DNA from: Planctomycetota bacterium
GTDB lineage: Bacteria > Planctomycetota > Phycisphaerae > Sedimentisphaerales > Anaerohalosphaeraceae
Assembly: GCA_021160785.1 (NCBI GenBank)
Contig: JAGHBX010000628.1
Span: forward strand, 1-9,271
Length of the DNA: 9,271 bases
Reading direction: 5' to 3'
The notes under the pieces are model-generated. The model worked only from the letters and a program-made list of their open reading frames with translations. It was not told where the DNA came from and made no database searches. A program made the translations under genes and the position numbers. Below, piece after piece: positions 1 to 5,512 of this stretch. Each line of letters opens with the position of its first letter. The stretch's first letter is position 1.

Positions 1-891
1 GGCGGCCCTGTTGGCATAGATAATCACGCCGGCGGCGTTGACTCTCATGACGGGATTGGGGTCTTCGCCGGGCAACCTGGCTAATTGTTCTTTCTCCTGC
101 TCAATGCGCATGTACTCGGTAATATCGGTTAACATGCCGTCCCAGATTATCTCGGCATCGCCAAGCCGTTCGGGACGGCAGACACCGAGAAACCATCTTT
201 CGTCGTCATTAAACCGTCCGCAGCCCCGCCACCGGCAGGGCTCTAATGTGGCGACGGATTCGGCGATCATCTGGTAAAAATCAGCGCGATCGGCGGCTTT
301 GAACCGGTTCATCAGCGTGTTGCTGTCTTCCTTGATGCAGTCGGGTTCGAGACCGAACAGTTCCCTGCAAGCATCGCTGACGAACAGGAATTTGATGCTT
401 CCGTCAATCCGCAAGGTGAATTGATAAACCACACCCGGCAGATTGGCCATCATCCTCTGATATCCTGCCTCGCTCTTTTGCAGAGCTTCAGCCAGAGCCT
501 TGTGCTCGGTGATGTGTCGGGCGAGGCATTCCTCGAGCGTCTTGCCTAACACATCGGGCGGGCATGGTGTGGTTAGGAACCTGAAGACAATACCTTCGTT
601 GACGGCATCGACGACAACACTCACGTCGTCGTGATCGGCAAGAACCACACACACGCTGTCGGGATTTTGTCGTCGCACCTGACGGAGGAAATCAATCCCG
701 TTGATTTCCTGGATGTGCAGGTCCGCCACGACAACAGCAAACGGACCGCGCCGCCCGATGAACTCTGCGCCCTGCTCCGAACCGCGTGCCGTTTCAATGC
801 TGAATAGACTGTGCAATTCTCCTGCGAGCGAACTGAGACAGCTTTCATCGCCCTCCACGAACAGGATTTTGCTTTCGGAACCATCCGGCAT
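1..891 (-). CDS. Response-regulator receiver plus PAS signalling protein (3' end beyond window)
   Basis: The reading frame is open from an ATG at 891 down to base 1, giving 297 residues with no stop, so the protein continues outside the window. Residues 7 to about 120 form a CheY-like receiver: the strand ILFVEGDE, the phospho-acceptor Asp57 in VVVAD, and FRFLTTPCPPDVL near residues 103-115. Residues about 140-255 form a PAS domain (MANLPGVVYQFTLRIDGS onward, ending near WDGMLTDITE), and a second PAS seems to begin near 275 (NPVMRVNAAGVIIYANRA). A histidine kinase or output domain probably follows, but it is not visible. The start is supported by an AGAGGA Shine-Dalgarno at 900-905, 8 bases upstream. 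Receivers with the NEG..FRFLTKPCPP signature are known as stand-alone or HD-GYP-type regulators. Here the usual Lys is Thr108, the usual Thr/Ser is Ala85, and the second acidic pocket residue is Gly14, so phosphorylation signalling may be altered. Confidence 0.88.
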   Translation of the reverse strand, partial: MPDGSESKILFVEGDESCLSSLAGELHSLFSIETARGSEQGAEFIGRRGPFAVVVADLHIQEINGIDFLRQVRRQNPDSVCVVLADHDDVSVVVDAVNEGIVFRFLTTPCPPDVLGKTLEECLARHITEHKALAEALQKSEAGYQRMMANLPGVVYQFTLRIDGSIKFLFVSDACRELFGLEPDCIKEDSNTLMNRFKAADRADFYQMIAESVATLEPCRWRGCGRFNDDERWFLGVCRPERLGDAEIIWDGMLTDITEYMRIEQEKEQLARLPGEDPNPVMRVNAAGVIIYANRAA

Positions 892-1098
892 GGTTCGATT
901 CCTCTATGTCAATACCAGAACACACTTTATGTGCTTTATATCGACCTGTTGGCGATGAGGATTTCACTGCGGAGAATGACCCCCTGTTTTTTGCTTGATT
1001 ATGCCTGTTTCTTGTCGGAATCACTTTACCAAGCCCCGATAACAAGGTCCGCAGGTATGATTATTGCCCAAGGCGCCGAATCGCTCAATCCGGCGACA
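892..1098. other. Intergenic gap between nfnB and the receiver-PAS gene
   Basis: This gap of 207 bases follows the nfnB stop and leads the receiver-PAS gene. A weak imperfect hairpin (GCCGGAT against ATTCGGC) lies just after the nfnB stop, but it has no T tract, so I do not call a terminator. A TATAAA-like hexamer on the minus strand (935-940) could be a -10 for the receiver gene, but I see no convincing -35. ORFs crossing the gap look like chance frames. Confidence 0.5.
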
Positions 1099-2571
1099 TC
1101 AAGCTTTCCCGGTGAGGTATTCGTTTATTGCGGCGGCGGCGACTCTTCCCTGGCCCATCGCAAGGATTACCGTTGCCGCGCCCAGGACGATGTCACCGCC
1201 GGCGTAGACACCTTCCAGCGAGGTCTTGCAGTTCTCATCGACGACGATATTGCCCCATTTGCTGAGTTCCAGGCCCGGTGTGGTCTGGCCGATCAGCGGA
1301 TTGGCGCCGTTGCCGATAGCAACGATGACGGTGTCGACGTCGATTGTGAATTCGCTTCCCTTGATCGGTATGGGACGCCGTCGCCCGGAGTCGTCCGGCT
1401 CGCCTAATTCGTACTTGAGGCACTCCATGCCCGTAACGTAGCCTTCTTCGTTGCCGAGTATTCGCTTGGGATTCTGCAGGATGCAAAACTCGATACCCTC
1501 TTCCTTTGCGTGATGCACCTCCTCGACACGCGCGGGCATCTCCTTTTCGCTCCGGCGGTAAACAAGGTATACCTTCTCAGCACCGAGGCGAACGGCCGTT
1601 CTCGCCGAGTCCATCGCCACGTTGCCGCCGCCGAGGACCGCCACTTTCTTGCTCATGGCGATGGGTGTATCGGCCCCTTTGCCGAATTTGTAGGCCTTCA
1701 TCAGATTGGCGCGGGTAAGATACTCGTTGGCGCTGTAAACACCCACAAGGTGTTCGCCTTCGATGCCCATGAATCGCGGCAGCCCCGCACCAACGCCGAT
1801 ATAAACAGCGTCGAAACCATCTTCCTTCATAAGCTCGGCAATCGTCCGGGTCCTGCCCACAACAAAATTGCAGACGATGTCCACGCCCATCTTCGTCAGC
1901 GTATCGATCTCTTTCTGCACGATCGCCTTGGGCAGCCGAAATTCCGGAATGCCGTAGACCAGCACACCGCCGGGCTTGTGGAAGGCCTCGAATACGGTAA
2001 CGTCGTGACCTGCCCTTCGTGTATCGGCGGCAACAACCACCCCGCCGGGGCCGGAACCGATGACGGCGACTTTCTTTCCCGTCGCCGGCGCCACTTCCGG
2101 GATGCTGTCTCCGCTCTTGTCCCAGTCGGCGACGAAACGCTCGAGCCTGCCTACGGCGACGCCCTTTTCAACATCCTTGAACTTCTTGCCGACCGTACAG
2201 GGCGCCTGGCACTGCACTTCCTGCGGGCAGACACGACCACACACCGCAGGCAGCAGGGAATTGGCCTTAATAATATCCAGCGCTTCGCCAAAGTTGCCGT
2301 CGGCGATCGCGCCGACAAAATCCTTGATCCTGATTTTGACCGGACAACCCTCGATGCACGGAGTATTCTTGCACTGAAGACAGCGCATCGCTTCCAGCCG
2401 GGCGGATGTCTCGGTATATCCCAGCGCCACTTCGTCAATGTTGCTTCGTCTTTCGACCTCATCCTGCGTCGGCATCGGCTGGGACGGTATCGCAAAGCGG
2501 TCGGAAGGTTTCAGGCCGCCTGTTTTTTGTTTTTCAAGAAGCTGCTGTAAGAGTTTTTCGTCGTCGGTCAC
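1099..2571 (-). CDS. nfnB: NfnB/SudA: large subunit of NADH-dependent ferredoxin:NADP+ oxidoreductase
   Basis: This is the 490-residue large subunit of the electron-bifurcating transhydrogenase, related to the glutamate synthase small subunit. It should carry FAD, NADPH and two [4Fe-4S] clusters and exchange electrons with ferredoxin in the cytoplasm. The N-terminal part holds Cys64, 67, 72, 76 and Cys111, 115, 121, 125. Glu118 lies in the second group and fits the unusual Glu-ligated proximal cluster described for Nfn. An FAD Rossmann motif (VIGSGPGG, about 170-177) and an NADPH Rossmann motif (LGGGNVAMD, 313-321) follow, then YRRSEKEMPA (338-347), where the arginines fit NADP 2'-phosphate binding, and a C-terminal YAGGDIV flavin motif. 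The start codon is GTG at 2571, overlapping the nfnA stop by 4 bases (GTGA), so translation is likely coupled. A GltD subunit of glutamate synthase is the main alternative, but there is no gltB and the partner is a SudB-type subunit. Confidence 0.93.
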   Translation of the reverse strand: MTDDEKLLQQLLEKQKTGGLKPSDRFAIPSQPMPTQDEVERRSNIDEVALGYTETSARLEAMRCLQCKNTPCIEGCPVKIRIKDFVGAIADGNFGEALDIIKANSLLPAVCGRVCPQEVQCQAPCTVGKKFKDVEKGVAVGRLERFVADWDKSGDSIPEVAPATGKKVAVIGSGPGGVVVAADTRRAGHDVTVFEAFHKPGGVLVYGIPEFRLPKAIVQKEIDTLTKMGVDIVCNFVVGRTRTIAELMKEDGFDAVYIGVGAGLPRFMGIEGEHLVGVYSANEYLTRANLMKAYKFGKGADTPIAMSKKVAVLGGGNVAMDSARTAVRLGAEKVYLVYRRSEKEMPARVEEVHHAKEEGIEFCILQNPKRILGNEEGYVTGMECLKYELGEPDDSGRRRPIPIKGSEFTIDVDTVIVAIGNGANPLIGQTTPGLELSKWGNIVVDENCKTSLEGVYAGGDIVLGAATVILAMGQGRVAAAAINEYLTGKA

Positions 2572-3446
2572 TGTTTTTTCCTTATTGTGTCAGTCAGGCC
2601 TATTTTGCAGCGGTGTTCGGCATACTGAGCGCTGGCCTTTTGCTCCTGTGTCCTATAGGCGCCGAGTCGTTTCATCATAAGATCGAAATTGACCTGATGA
2701 CCGTCGAACTCCGGCCCGTCCACGCATACGAATTTCGTCTTCCCTCCAACTTCAACCCGGCAGCCGCCGCACATGCCGGTCCCGTCGACCATGATGGTAT
2801 TCAGCGAAACCTGCGTAGGAACGTCGAGCTGCTTTGTCGTCCTGCAGCAGAATTTCATCATGATCGCAGGCCCTATGGCGACAGCCAGGTCGGGTTTGGG
2901 ATCACGGCTGCAAATCTCCTGCAGAGGTTCGGTTACCAATGCCTTTCTTCCGTGCGAACCGTCGTCGGTTACGACTATCAGTTCATCGCTTATCGCGGCA
3001 AACTCATCTTCCAGGATGATCAACTCCTTCGTCCTGGCGCCCAGGATGCCGATGATTTTGTTACCCGCCTCTTTCATGGCGGTTGCTATCGGTAAAAGCG
3101 GCGCATTGCCGATGCCGCCCCCGACGCATACGACGGTGCCGAACTTCTCGATGTGCGTGGGATTTCCAAGCGGGCCTGCTATGTAGTCGATCGACTCGCC
3201 GATCTTCAGGTCGGCCATCTCGGCTGTGGTCTTGCCCACACGCTGCCATATCAGGCGAATCGTTCCCTTGTCGGTATCGACACCGGCAATCGTCAGCGGA
3301 ATCCGTTCGCCGTAATCGTCGCTGATGCCCACGATCACAAACTGCCCCGCCTTCCGAGCCCGGGCAACAAGCGGGGCCTCGACCTCAACCGTAAAAACAT
3401 TCTCCGAAAGCTGACTTTTCGATAAAATCTTATGCGATACGTTCAC
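2568..3446 (-). CDS. nfnA: NfnA/SudB: small FAD/[2Fe-2S] subunit of NADH-dependent ferredoxin:NADP+ oxidoreductase
   Basis: This 292-residue protein is the small subunit of the bifurcating Nfn complex. It binds NAD(H), FAD and a [2Fe-2S] cluster and belongs to the ferredoxin-NADP reductase/PyrK-like family. Residues 1 to about 95 form the FAD-binding barrel (GERIPLTIAG at 46-55, GPLGNP at 91-96). Residues 104 to about 200 form the nucleotide domain (VCVGGGIGNAPLLP at 106-119). The C-terminal region holds Asp221, Cys226, Cys229 and Cys241; three Cys plus an Asp matches the unusual one-Asp/three-Cys cluster reported for Nfn, rather than the four-Cys set of PyrK. The only usual in-frame start is GTG at 3446, and homologues begin at about this length. 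The AGAGGTGA sequence overlaps this start codon instead of preceding it, so initiation may be weak or unusual. The gene is first in the nfnAB operon. The older name sudB (sulfide dehydrogenase) comes from an in-vitro activity. Confidence 0.92.
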   Translation of the reverse strand: MNVSHKILSKSQLSENVFTVEVEAPLVARARKAGQFVIVGISDDYGERIPLTIAGVDTDKGTIRLIWQRVGKTTAEMADLKIGESIDYIAGPLGNPTHIEKFGTVVCVGGGIGNAPLLPIATAMKEAGNKIIGILGARTKELIILEDEFAAISDELIVVTDDGSHGRKALVTEPLQEICSRDPKPDLAVAIGPAIMMKFCCRTTKQLDVPTQVSLNTIMVDGTGMCGGCRVEVGGKTKFVCVDGPEFDGHQVNFDLMMKRLGAYRTQEQKASAQYAEHRCKIGLTDTIRKKQ

Positions 3447-3686
3447 CTCTAAATTACTTGGTCGATTTTCAGATAGTCACCCTCTCCACTTGCCTCTACT
3501 CGCAAGACAGAACGGGCATTTTAGCGGCTGGCCGAGCTTTTTGCAATAGTCGTCTTCCGGATAAGGATTTATTCTTGAATCCCGCCCACTTACCGGCATA
3601 ATTACGCATATCTACCGGAAAGGTTCGGAAATATCCCCTTCCGACTGCAGAGCAGGTTTGGTAATTAAACAAATTGGTTCACCTGC
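3447..3686. other. Intergenic region upstream of nfnA
   Basis: No credible gene is seen here. Besides the candidate promoter it holds two copies of TACCGG (3591-3596 and 3613-3618) whose starts are 22 bases apart, about two helical turns. They lie 45-70 bases upstream of the -35 box. It also holds a small inverted repeat TCGGAA/TTCCGA (3625-3630 and 3639-3644). These could be regulator half-sites, but none matches a known operator. Confidence 0.35.
3518..3546 (-). promoter_or_regulatory. Candidate sigma70-type promoter of nfnAB
   Basis: On the minus strand TTGCAA (3541-3546) is followed after exactly 17 bases by TAAAAT (3518-3523). This pair predicts a start near 3511 and a 5' leader of about 65 bases before the nfnA GTG. 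The spacing is ideal and each hexamer has one or two mismatches to consensus. It rests on pattern only. Confidence 0.4.
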
Positions 3687-3755
3687 AAAAAAGTTGGTTG
3701 CTTGTTGCTGAAAACAGCCTCTTGGGAGGCTGGAGTTTATCGCATTGCAGCAACC
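3687..3755 (-). terminator. Candidate intrinsic terminator, minus strand
   Basis: Read on the minus strand, GGTTGCT (3755-3749) pairs with AGCAACC (3702-3696). It encloses a perfect 7-bp inner hairpin, CAGCCTC/GAGGCTG with a 4-base loop (3715-3732). After a short AAC the sequence reads TTTTTT (3692-3687). Nested stems followed by six T residues fit factor-independent termination of a minus-strand transcript, either the structured element at 3696-3888 or read-through towards nfnA. The TTTT directly after the inner hairpin could serve as a second stop point. Confidence 0.5.
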
Positions 3756-3888
3756 GGCATGATTGTAAAGGGTTGGCGCCAAAGAGGATACCAACCCATG
3801 CCGTATGGCGCTCTCACGGTGCTCGGGTCGCACTCCTGCGTTGCCCTATCCCCCGTGAAAGCCACGGAATTGTACCATACTATGCCGG
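3696..3888 (-). ncRNA. Nested inverted-repeat element; possible structured RNA or palindromic mobile repeat
   Basis: This stretch contains mutually compatible perfect stems. The outer stem is CCGGCAT (3754-3760) with ATGCCGG (3882-3888). Inside it are GGGTTGG (3770-3776) with CCAACCC (3791-3797), then GTATGG (3803-3808) with CCATAC (3875-3880). The latter encloses TCACGG (3814-3819) with CCGTGA (3853-3858), and within that CGCA/TGCG (3829-3832, 3837-3840). Alternative pairings exist: CGGCAT with ATGCCG at 3798-3803, and CCGTG with CACGG at 3853-3867. Left of this block lies the terminator-like hairpin ending in a T tract on the minus strand, so I favour a minus-strand transcript of about 200 bases. 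I recognise no known riboswitch or housekeeping RNA. A MITE or an insertion-sequence end is the main alternative, and the strand is inferred. Confidence 0.4.
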
Positions 3889-3938
3889 AGGCCCAAAGCG
3901 TTAAACTCAAAGGCTTTGTAATCACATCCTTTAAGAAA

Positions 3939-4112
3939 TCACCAACTATATTGCATGAGAGCCAATTGATTAAGATCGGAGCTAAAATTGTCAAGCACCC
4001 TCGATATGTAACTTTTCAGAAGGCGGAGGTGTTGCTTTCAAAAAGGTTGTTTCAGGAAATCCTTGAACGTATCCATCGATTGAAGCCTGGGCCCATTGGG
4101 TATGACTAACGA
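3939..4112 (+). pseudogene. IS1380-like transposase, C-terminal remnant
   Basis: In one plus-strand frame ending at a TAA (4110-4112), about 55 residues resemble the extreme C-terminus of IS1380-family DDE transposases. The visible motifs are LIKIGAKIVKHPRYVTFQ and then LFQEILERIHRL. The family typically shows LREKLIKIGAKVVRH.RYV.FQ.AEV followed by a helical LF..IL..I.RL tail. The catalytic part of the enzyme is missing. Upstream the frame stays open by chance to an ATG at 3702, but it passes through the nested palindromes and does not read like a transposase. I therefore treat the longer frame as spurious. Neither terminal inverted repeat nor target duplication could be identified. The family assignment is from memory of the motif and could be a neighbouring DDE family. 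Confidence 0.62.
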
Positions 4113-4350
4113 TAAGAATTGCTGAAAAACTTGGAATTATGAAGGTGCGAGCGGTCACGGTCTGTGCAAAAGTAGGTCTTGGAAGAAAGACGGGGCATAA
4201 AAAAATGTTTTCATGCGTATTTTTACAAAAAACTGCCTCGGAAAAGAAATTTCTTGTCAGTCCAAGGTGAATGTAGTAAGTTAATGATAATGTATAGGAA
4301 TAGTATGTTTTTAAAACAGGTAAATGGTTAATCTTTGTTTTAGGAGACGT
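4113..4350. other. AT-rich leader upstream of the PEP-CTERM gene
   Basis: No gene is seen. The region contains the perfect 12-base palindrome AAGAAATTTCTT (4244-4255), overlapping a TTGTCA (4254-4259) that could be a -35 box. No well-spaced -10 follows: GATAAT at 4286-4291 is too far away. The palindrome might be an operator for the downstream gene. Confidence 0.3.
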
Positions 4351-4995
4351 ATGATGAAACTAGCAAAGTGTCTTGTTGTGATGTTGGTGGTATTCATTTC
4401 TTCCCAGGTTGGGGCCGACCTGATTCGTGTGGAGGTTATCGGGCATGTGACGGGGACTCCTTCCGGCGAGTTTGATTATGTAGAAAGCGGTCTTCCGGTT
4501 ATTAGCGCTGGTGATATTATGACCGGTTTTTGTGTTTATGATACGGCCAGCCCGGATCAGGACACATCATCTGATTATCACGGCAGATATCAGTTGGAGG
4601 AGATTTCCATGCAGATCGGAGCCTACACTTTCAAAAAGGGTAGCATTCCCTCTGAGCAAGGTGTATTTGAAGTCTACCGCGGAGATGAAACGTATTGGGC
4701 GGATCACAACAATGGTACTGACATCTTTGTAAATTCTGTTCTGAGATCTACGGGCGGAGGTTTTACATTACTGGATTTATGCAACGCTTTTTCAGGTCGG
4801 CCCGATGATGCATTTCCAACGTCATTTCCCGAAGATATTTCTTACTTTTCCTGGCGGAATGAATTTTCTGTATACGACGATATTGTCAATCTTTCAGGAG
4901 TTATTGACGGCATTGAAGCTGTCATTGTGCCTGAACCGACCACATTATTTCTGTTGGGTTTGGGCGGATTCGCTTTGCGTCTCCGACGAAAGTAA
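4351..4995 (+). CDS. Exported PEP-CTERM sorting-domain protein
   Basis: This is a 214-residue secreted protein of unknown function. An N-terminal signal peptide (MMKLAKCLVVMLVVFISS, likely cut after VGA at residue 22) precedes a Gly/Asp/Ser-rich, probably beta-sheet body. Early residues include the GD..TGFCVYD pattern common in PEP-CTERM proteins. The C-terminus is a clear sorting signal: VPEP at 193-196, a hydrophobic stretch rich in Leu/Gly, and RLRRK at the end. Such tails are handled by exosortase and usually direct proteins to the cell surface or extracellular matrix. The start at 4351 (or the adjacent ATG at 4354) is chosen because AGGAG at 4342-4346 sits at proper distance; an upstream ATG at 4324 reads through that site. 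Its codon use is AT-richer than the flanking minus-strand genes. It stands alone, with no exosortase gene in view. Confidence 0.85.
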   Translation: MMKLAKCLVVMLVVFISSQVGADLIRVEVIGHVTGTPSGEFDYVESGLPVISAGDIMTGFCVYDTASPDQDTSSDYHGRYQLEEISMQIGAYTFKKGSIPSEQGVFEVYRGDETYWADHNNGTDIFVNSVLRSTGGGFTLLDLCNAFSGRPDDAFPTSFPEDISYFSWRNEFSVYDDIVNLSGVIDGIEAVIVPEPTTLFLLGLGGFALRLRRK

Positions 4996-5000
4996 TTCAA

Positions 5001-5084
5001 ATAATAGATGGTGATGGTGTTGTTGATATAAATGATTTTACACTAATGGCTAAGAAGTGGAATCCTGTTTCAAGTGGTGATTAA
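5001..5084 (+). pseudogene. Dockerin-type EF-hand remnant
   Basis: Six bases after the PEP-CTERM stop, in a different frame, the DNA reads IIDGDGVVDINDFTLMAKKW and ends at a TAA (5082-5084). This closely matches the second half of a planctomycete dockerin repeat (DxDGDGxVDxxDFxxLAxxW). The first calcium-ligand position of the loop is Ile instead of Asp, and no start codon or signal precedes it. That suggests the fragment is the 3' scar of a deleted gene, with the junction near 5000-5007. Upstream in this frame stops occur at 4905, 4914 and 4932, so only about 65 bases of the PEP-CTERM gene overlap an open frame. Confidence 0.6.
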
Positions 5085-5143
5085 GCTTTAAGGGCGTTTT
5101 ATACAAATTGGTGCAACGGTCGGGGCAGTTGGTCTATGTCCGG

Positions 5144-5437
5144 TTAAATCGCGCCCTGTGGCTTATTTAGGGGTTCAAAAGGTTCCTTGCCGTCTGGTAC
5201 TGGCACACTGTAATAGGGGCCTTCAAAGGTAACACATTCGTATCCTGTTTCACCGTCACCAGTGTCATAAACTTTTGATGTACACACGTACTCACCTTTT
5301 TGGAGATGCGTAAACGGTGTTTCGTGGATAATGCTTATTAAAACAACTCCGCGAAGCGGTTTCTTGCACTCGAGTTTGTAGGGTGGGCTCTCAGCCCACC
5401 GCTGACCGCACATTGCCAGCCAGCAACGGCGGAGCAA
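5144..5437 (-). CDS. Small hypothetical ORF, doubtful or truncated
   Basis: This open frame of 97 residues begins inside the REP-like repeat, so roughly its first 20 residues are probably not native coding sequence. The remainder (from about LECKKPLRG) looks more protein-like: it has KGEYVCTSKVYDTGDGETGY, then FEGPYYSVPVPDGKEPF. No ATG occurs between the repeat and this part, and I see no Shine-Dalgarno. It may be the 3' end of a gene whose start was displaced by the repeat insertion. I do not recognise the family. Confidence 0.35.
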   Translation of the reverse strand: MLRRCWLAMCGQRWAESPPYKLECKKPLRGVVLISIIHETPFTHLQKGEYVCTSKVYDTGDGETGYECVTFEGPYYSVPVPDGKEPFEPLNKPQGAI

Positions 5438-5449
5438 CCCCCGCCCTAC
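5378..5449. repeat. REP-like palindromic repeat
   Basis: The outer arms GTAGGGTGGG (5378-5387) and CCCGCCCTAC (5440-5449) are inverted copies with one mismatch. Inside the left arm is a perfect 8-bp hairpin, GGTGGGCT/AGCCCACC with the 3-base loop CTC (5382-5400). A GC-rich hairpin CCGC-GAA-GCGG (5349-5359) lies just outside. Such GTAGGGTGGGCT-type palindromes resemble dispersed intergenic repeats of planctomycetes, but copy number cannot be seen in one window. Confidence 0.6.
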
Positions 5450-5477
5450 GACCGGGCCGCCACAAAATTTTCGTACA

Positions 5478-5489
5478 CCCCTGCAGGGT
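5478..5489 (-). terminator. Weak candidate terminator after the operon
   Basis: A short GC palindrome (CCCTGCAGGG, 5479-5488) lies about 25 bases past the stop of the 762-residue gene. On the minus strand it is followed by GTACGAAAATTTT. The stem is only three or four pairs around a TGCA loop and the T run is short. The REP-like element further on may contribute to transcript ending. Confidence 0.22.
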
Positions 5490-5512
5490 CGCTTTGGCGA
5501 TTAAACAAATTA

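Noticed and set aside
907..912. Perfect TTGACA on the minus strand as the -35 box of the receiver-PAS gene
   Set aside because: It lies only 16-21 bases before the ATG, so the -10 would fall inside the coding region.
1510..2550. Long plus-strand open frame of 346 codons antisense to nfnB
   Set aside because: It mirrors the strongly supported nfnB frame, has no recognisable domain or ribosome-binding site, and follows from GC-rich codon use on the other strand.
3803..3867. Group II intron domain V or an integron attC site in the nested palindromes
   Set aside because: The GTGAAAGCCACGG hairpin only loosely resembles domain V, no reverse transcriptase or maturase is nearby, and the RYYYAAC/GTTRRRY pair of attC is not arranged correctly.
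3702..4112. A 135-residue plus-strand protein as an intact gene
   Set aside because: Its first half is read from nested inverted repeats and its second half is only a transposase tail; no Shine-Dalgarno precedes the ATG.
4324..4350. Upstream ATG as the start of the PEP-CTERM protein
   Set aside because: It would translate through the AGGAG site and put charged residues ahead of a normal signal peptide; the 4351/4354 ATG pair fits better.
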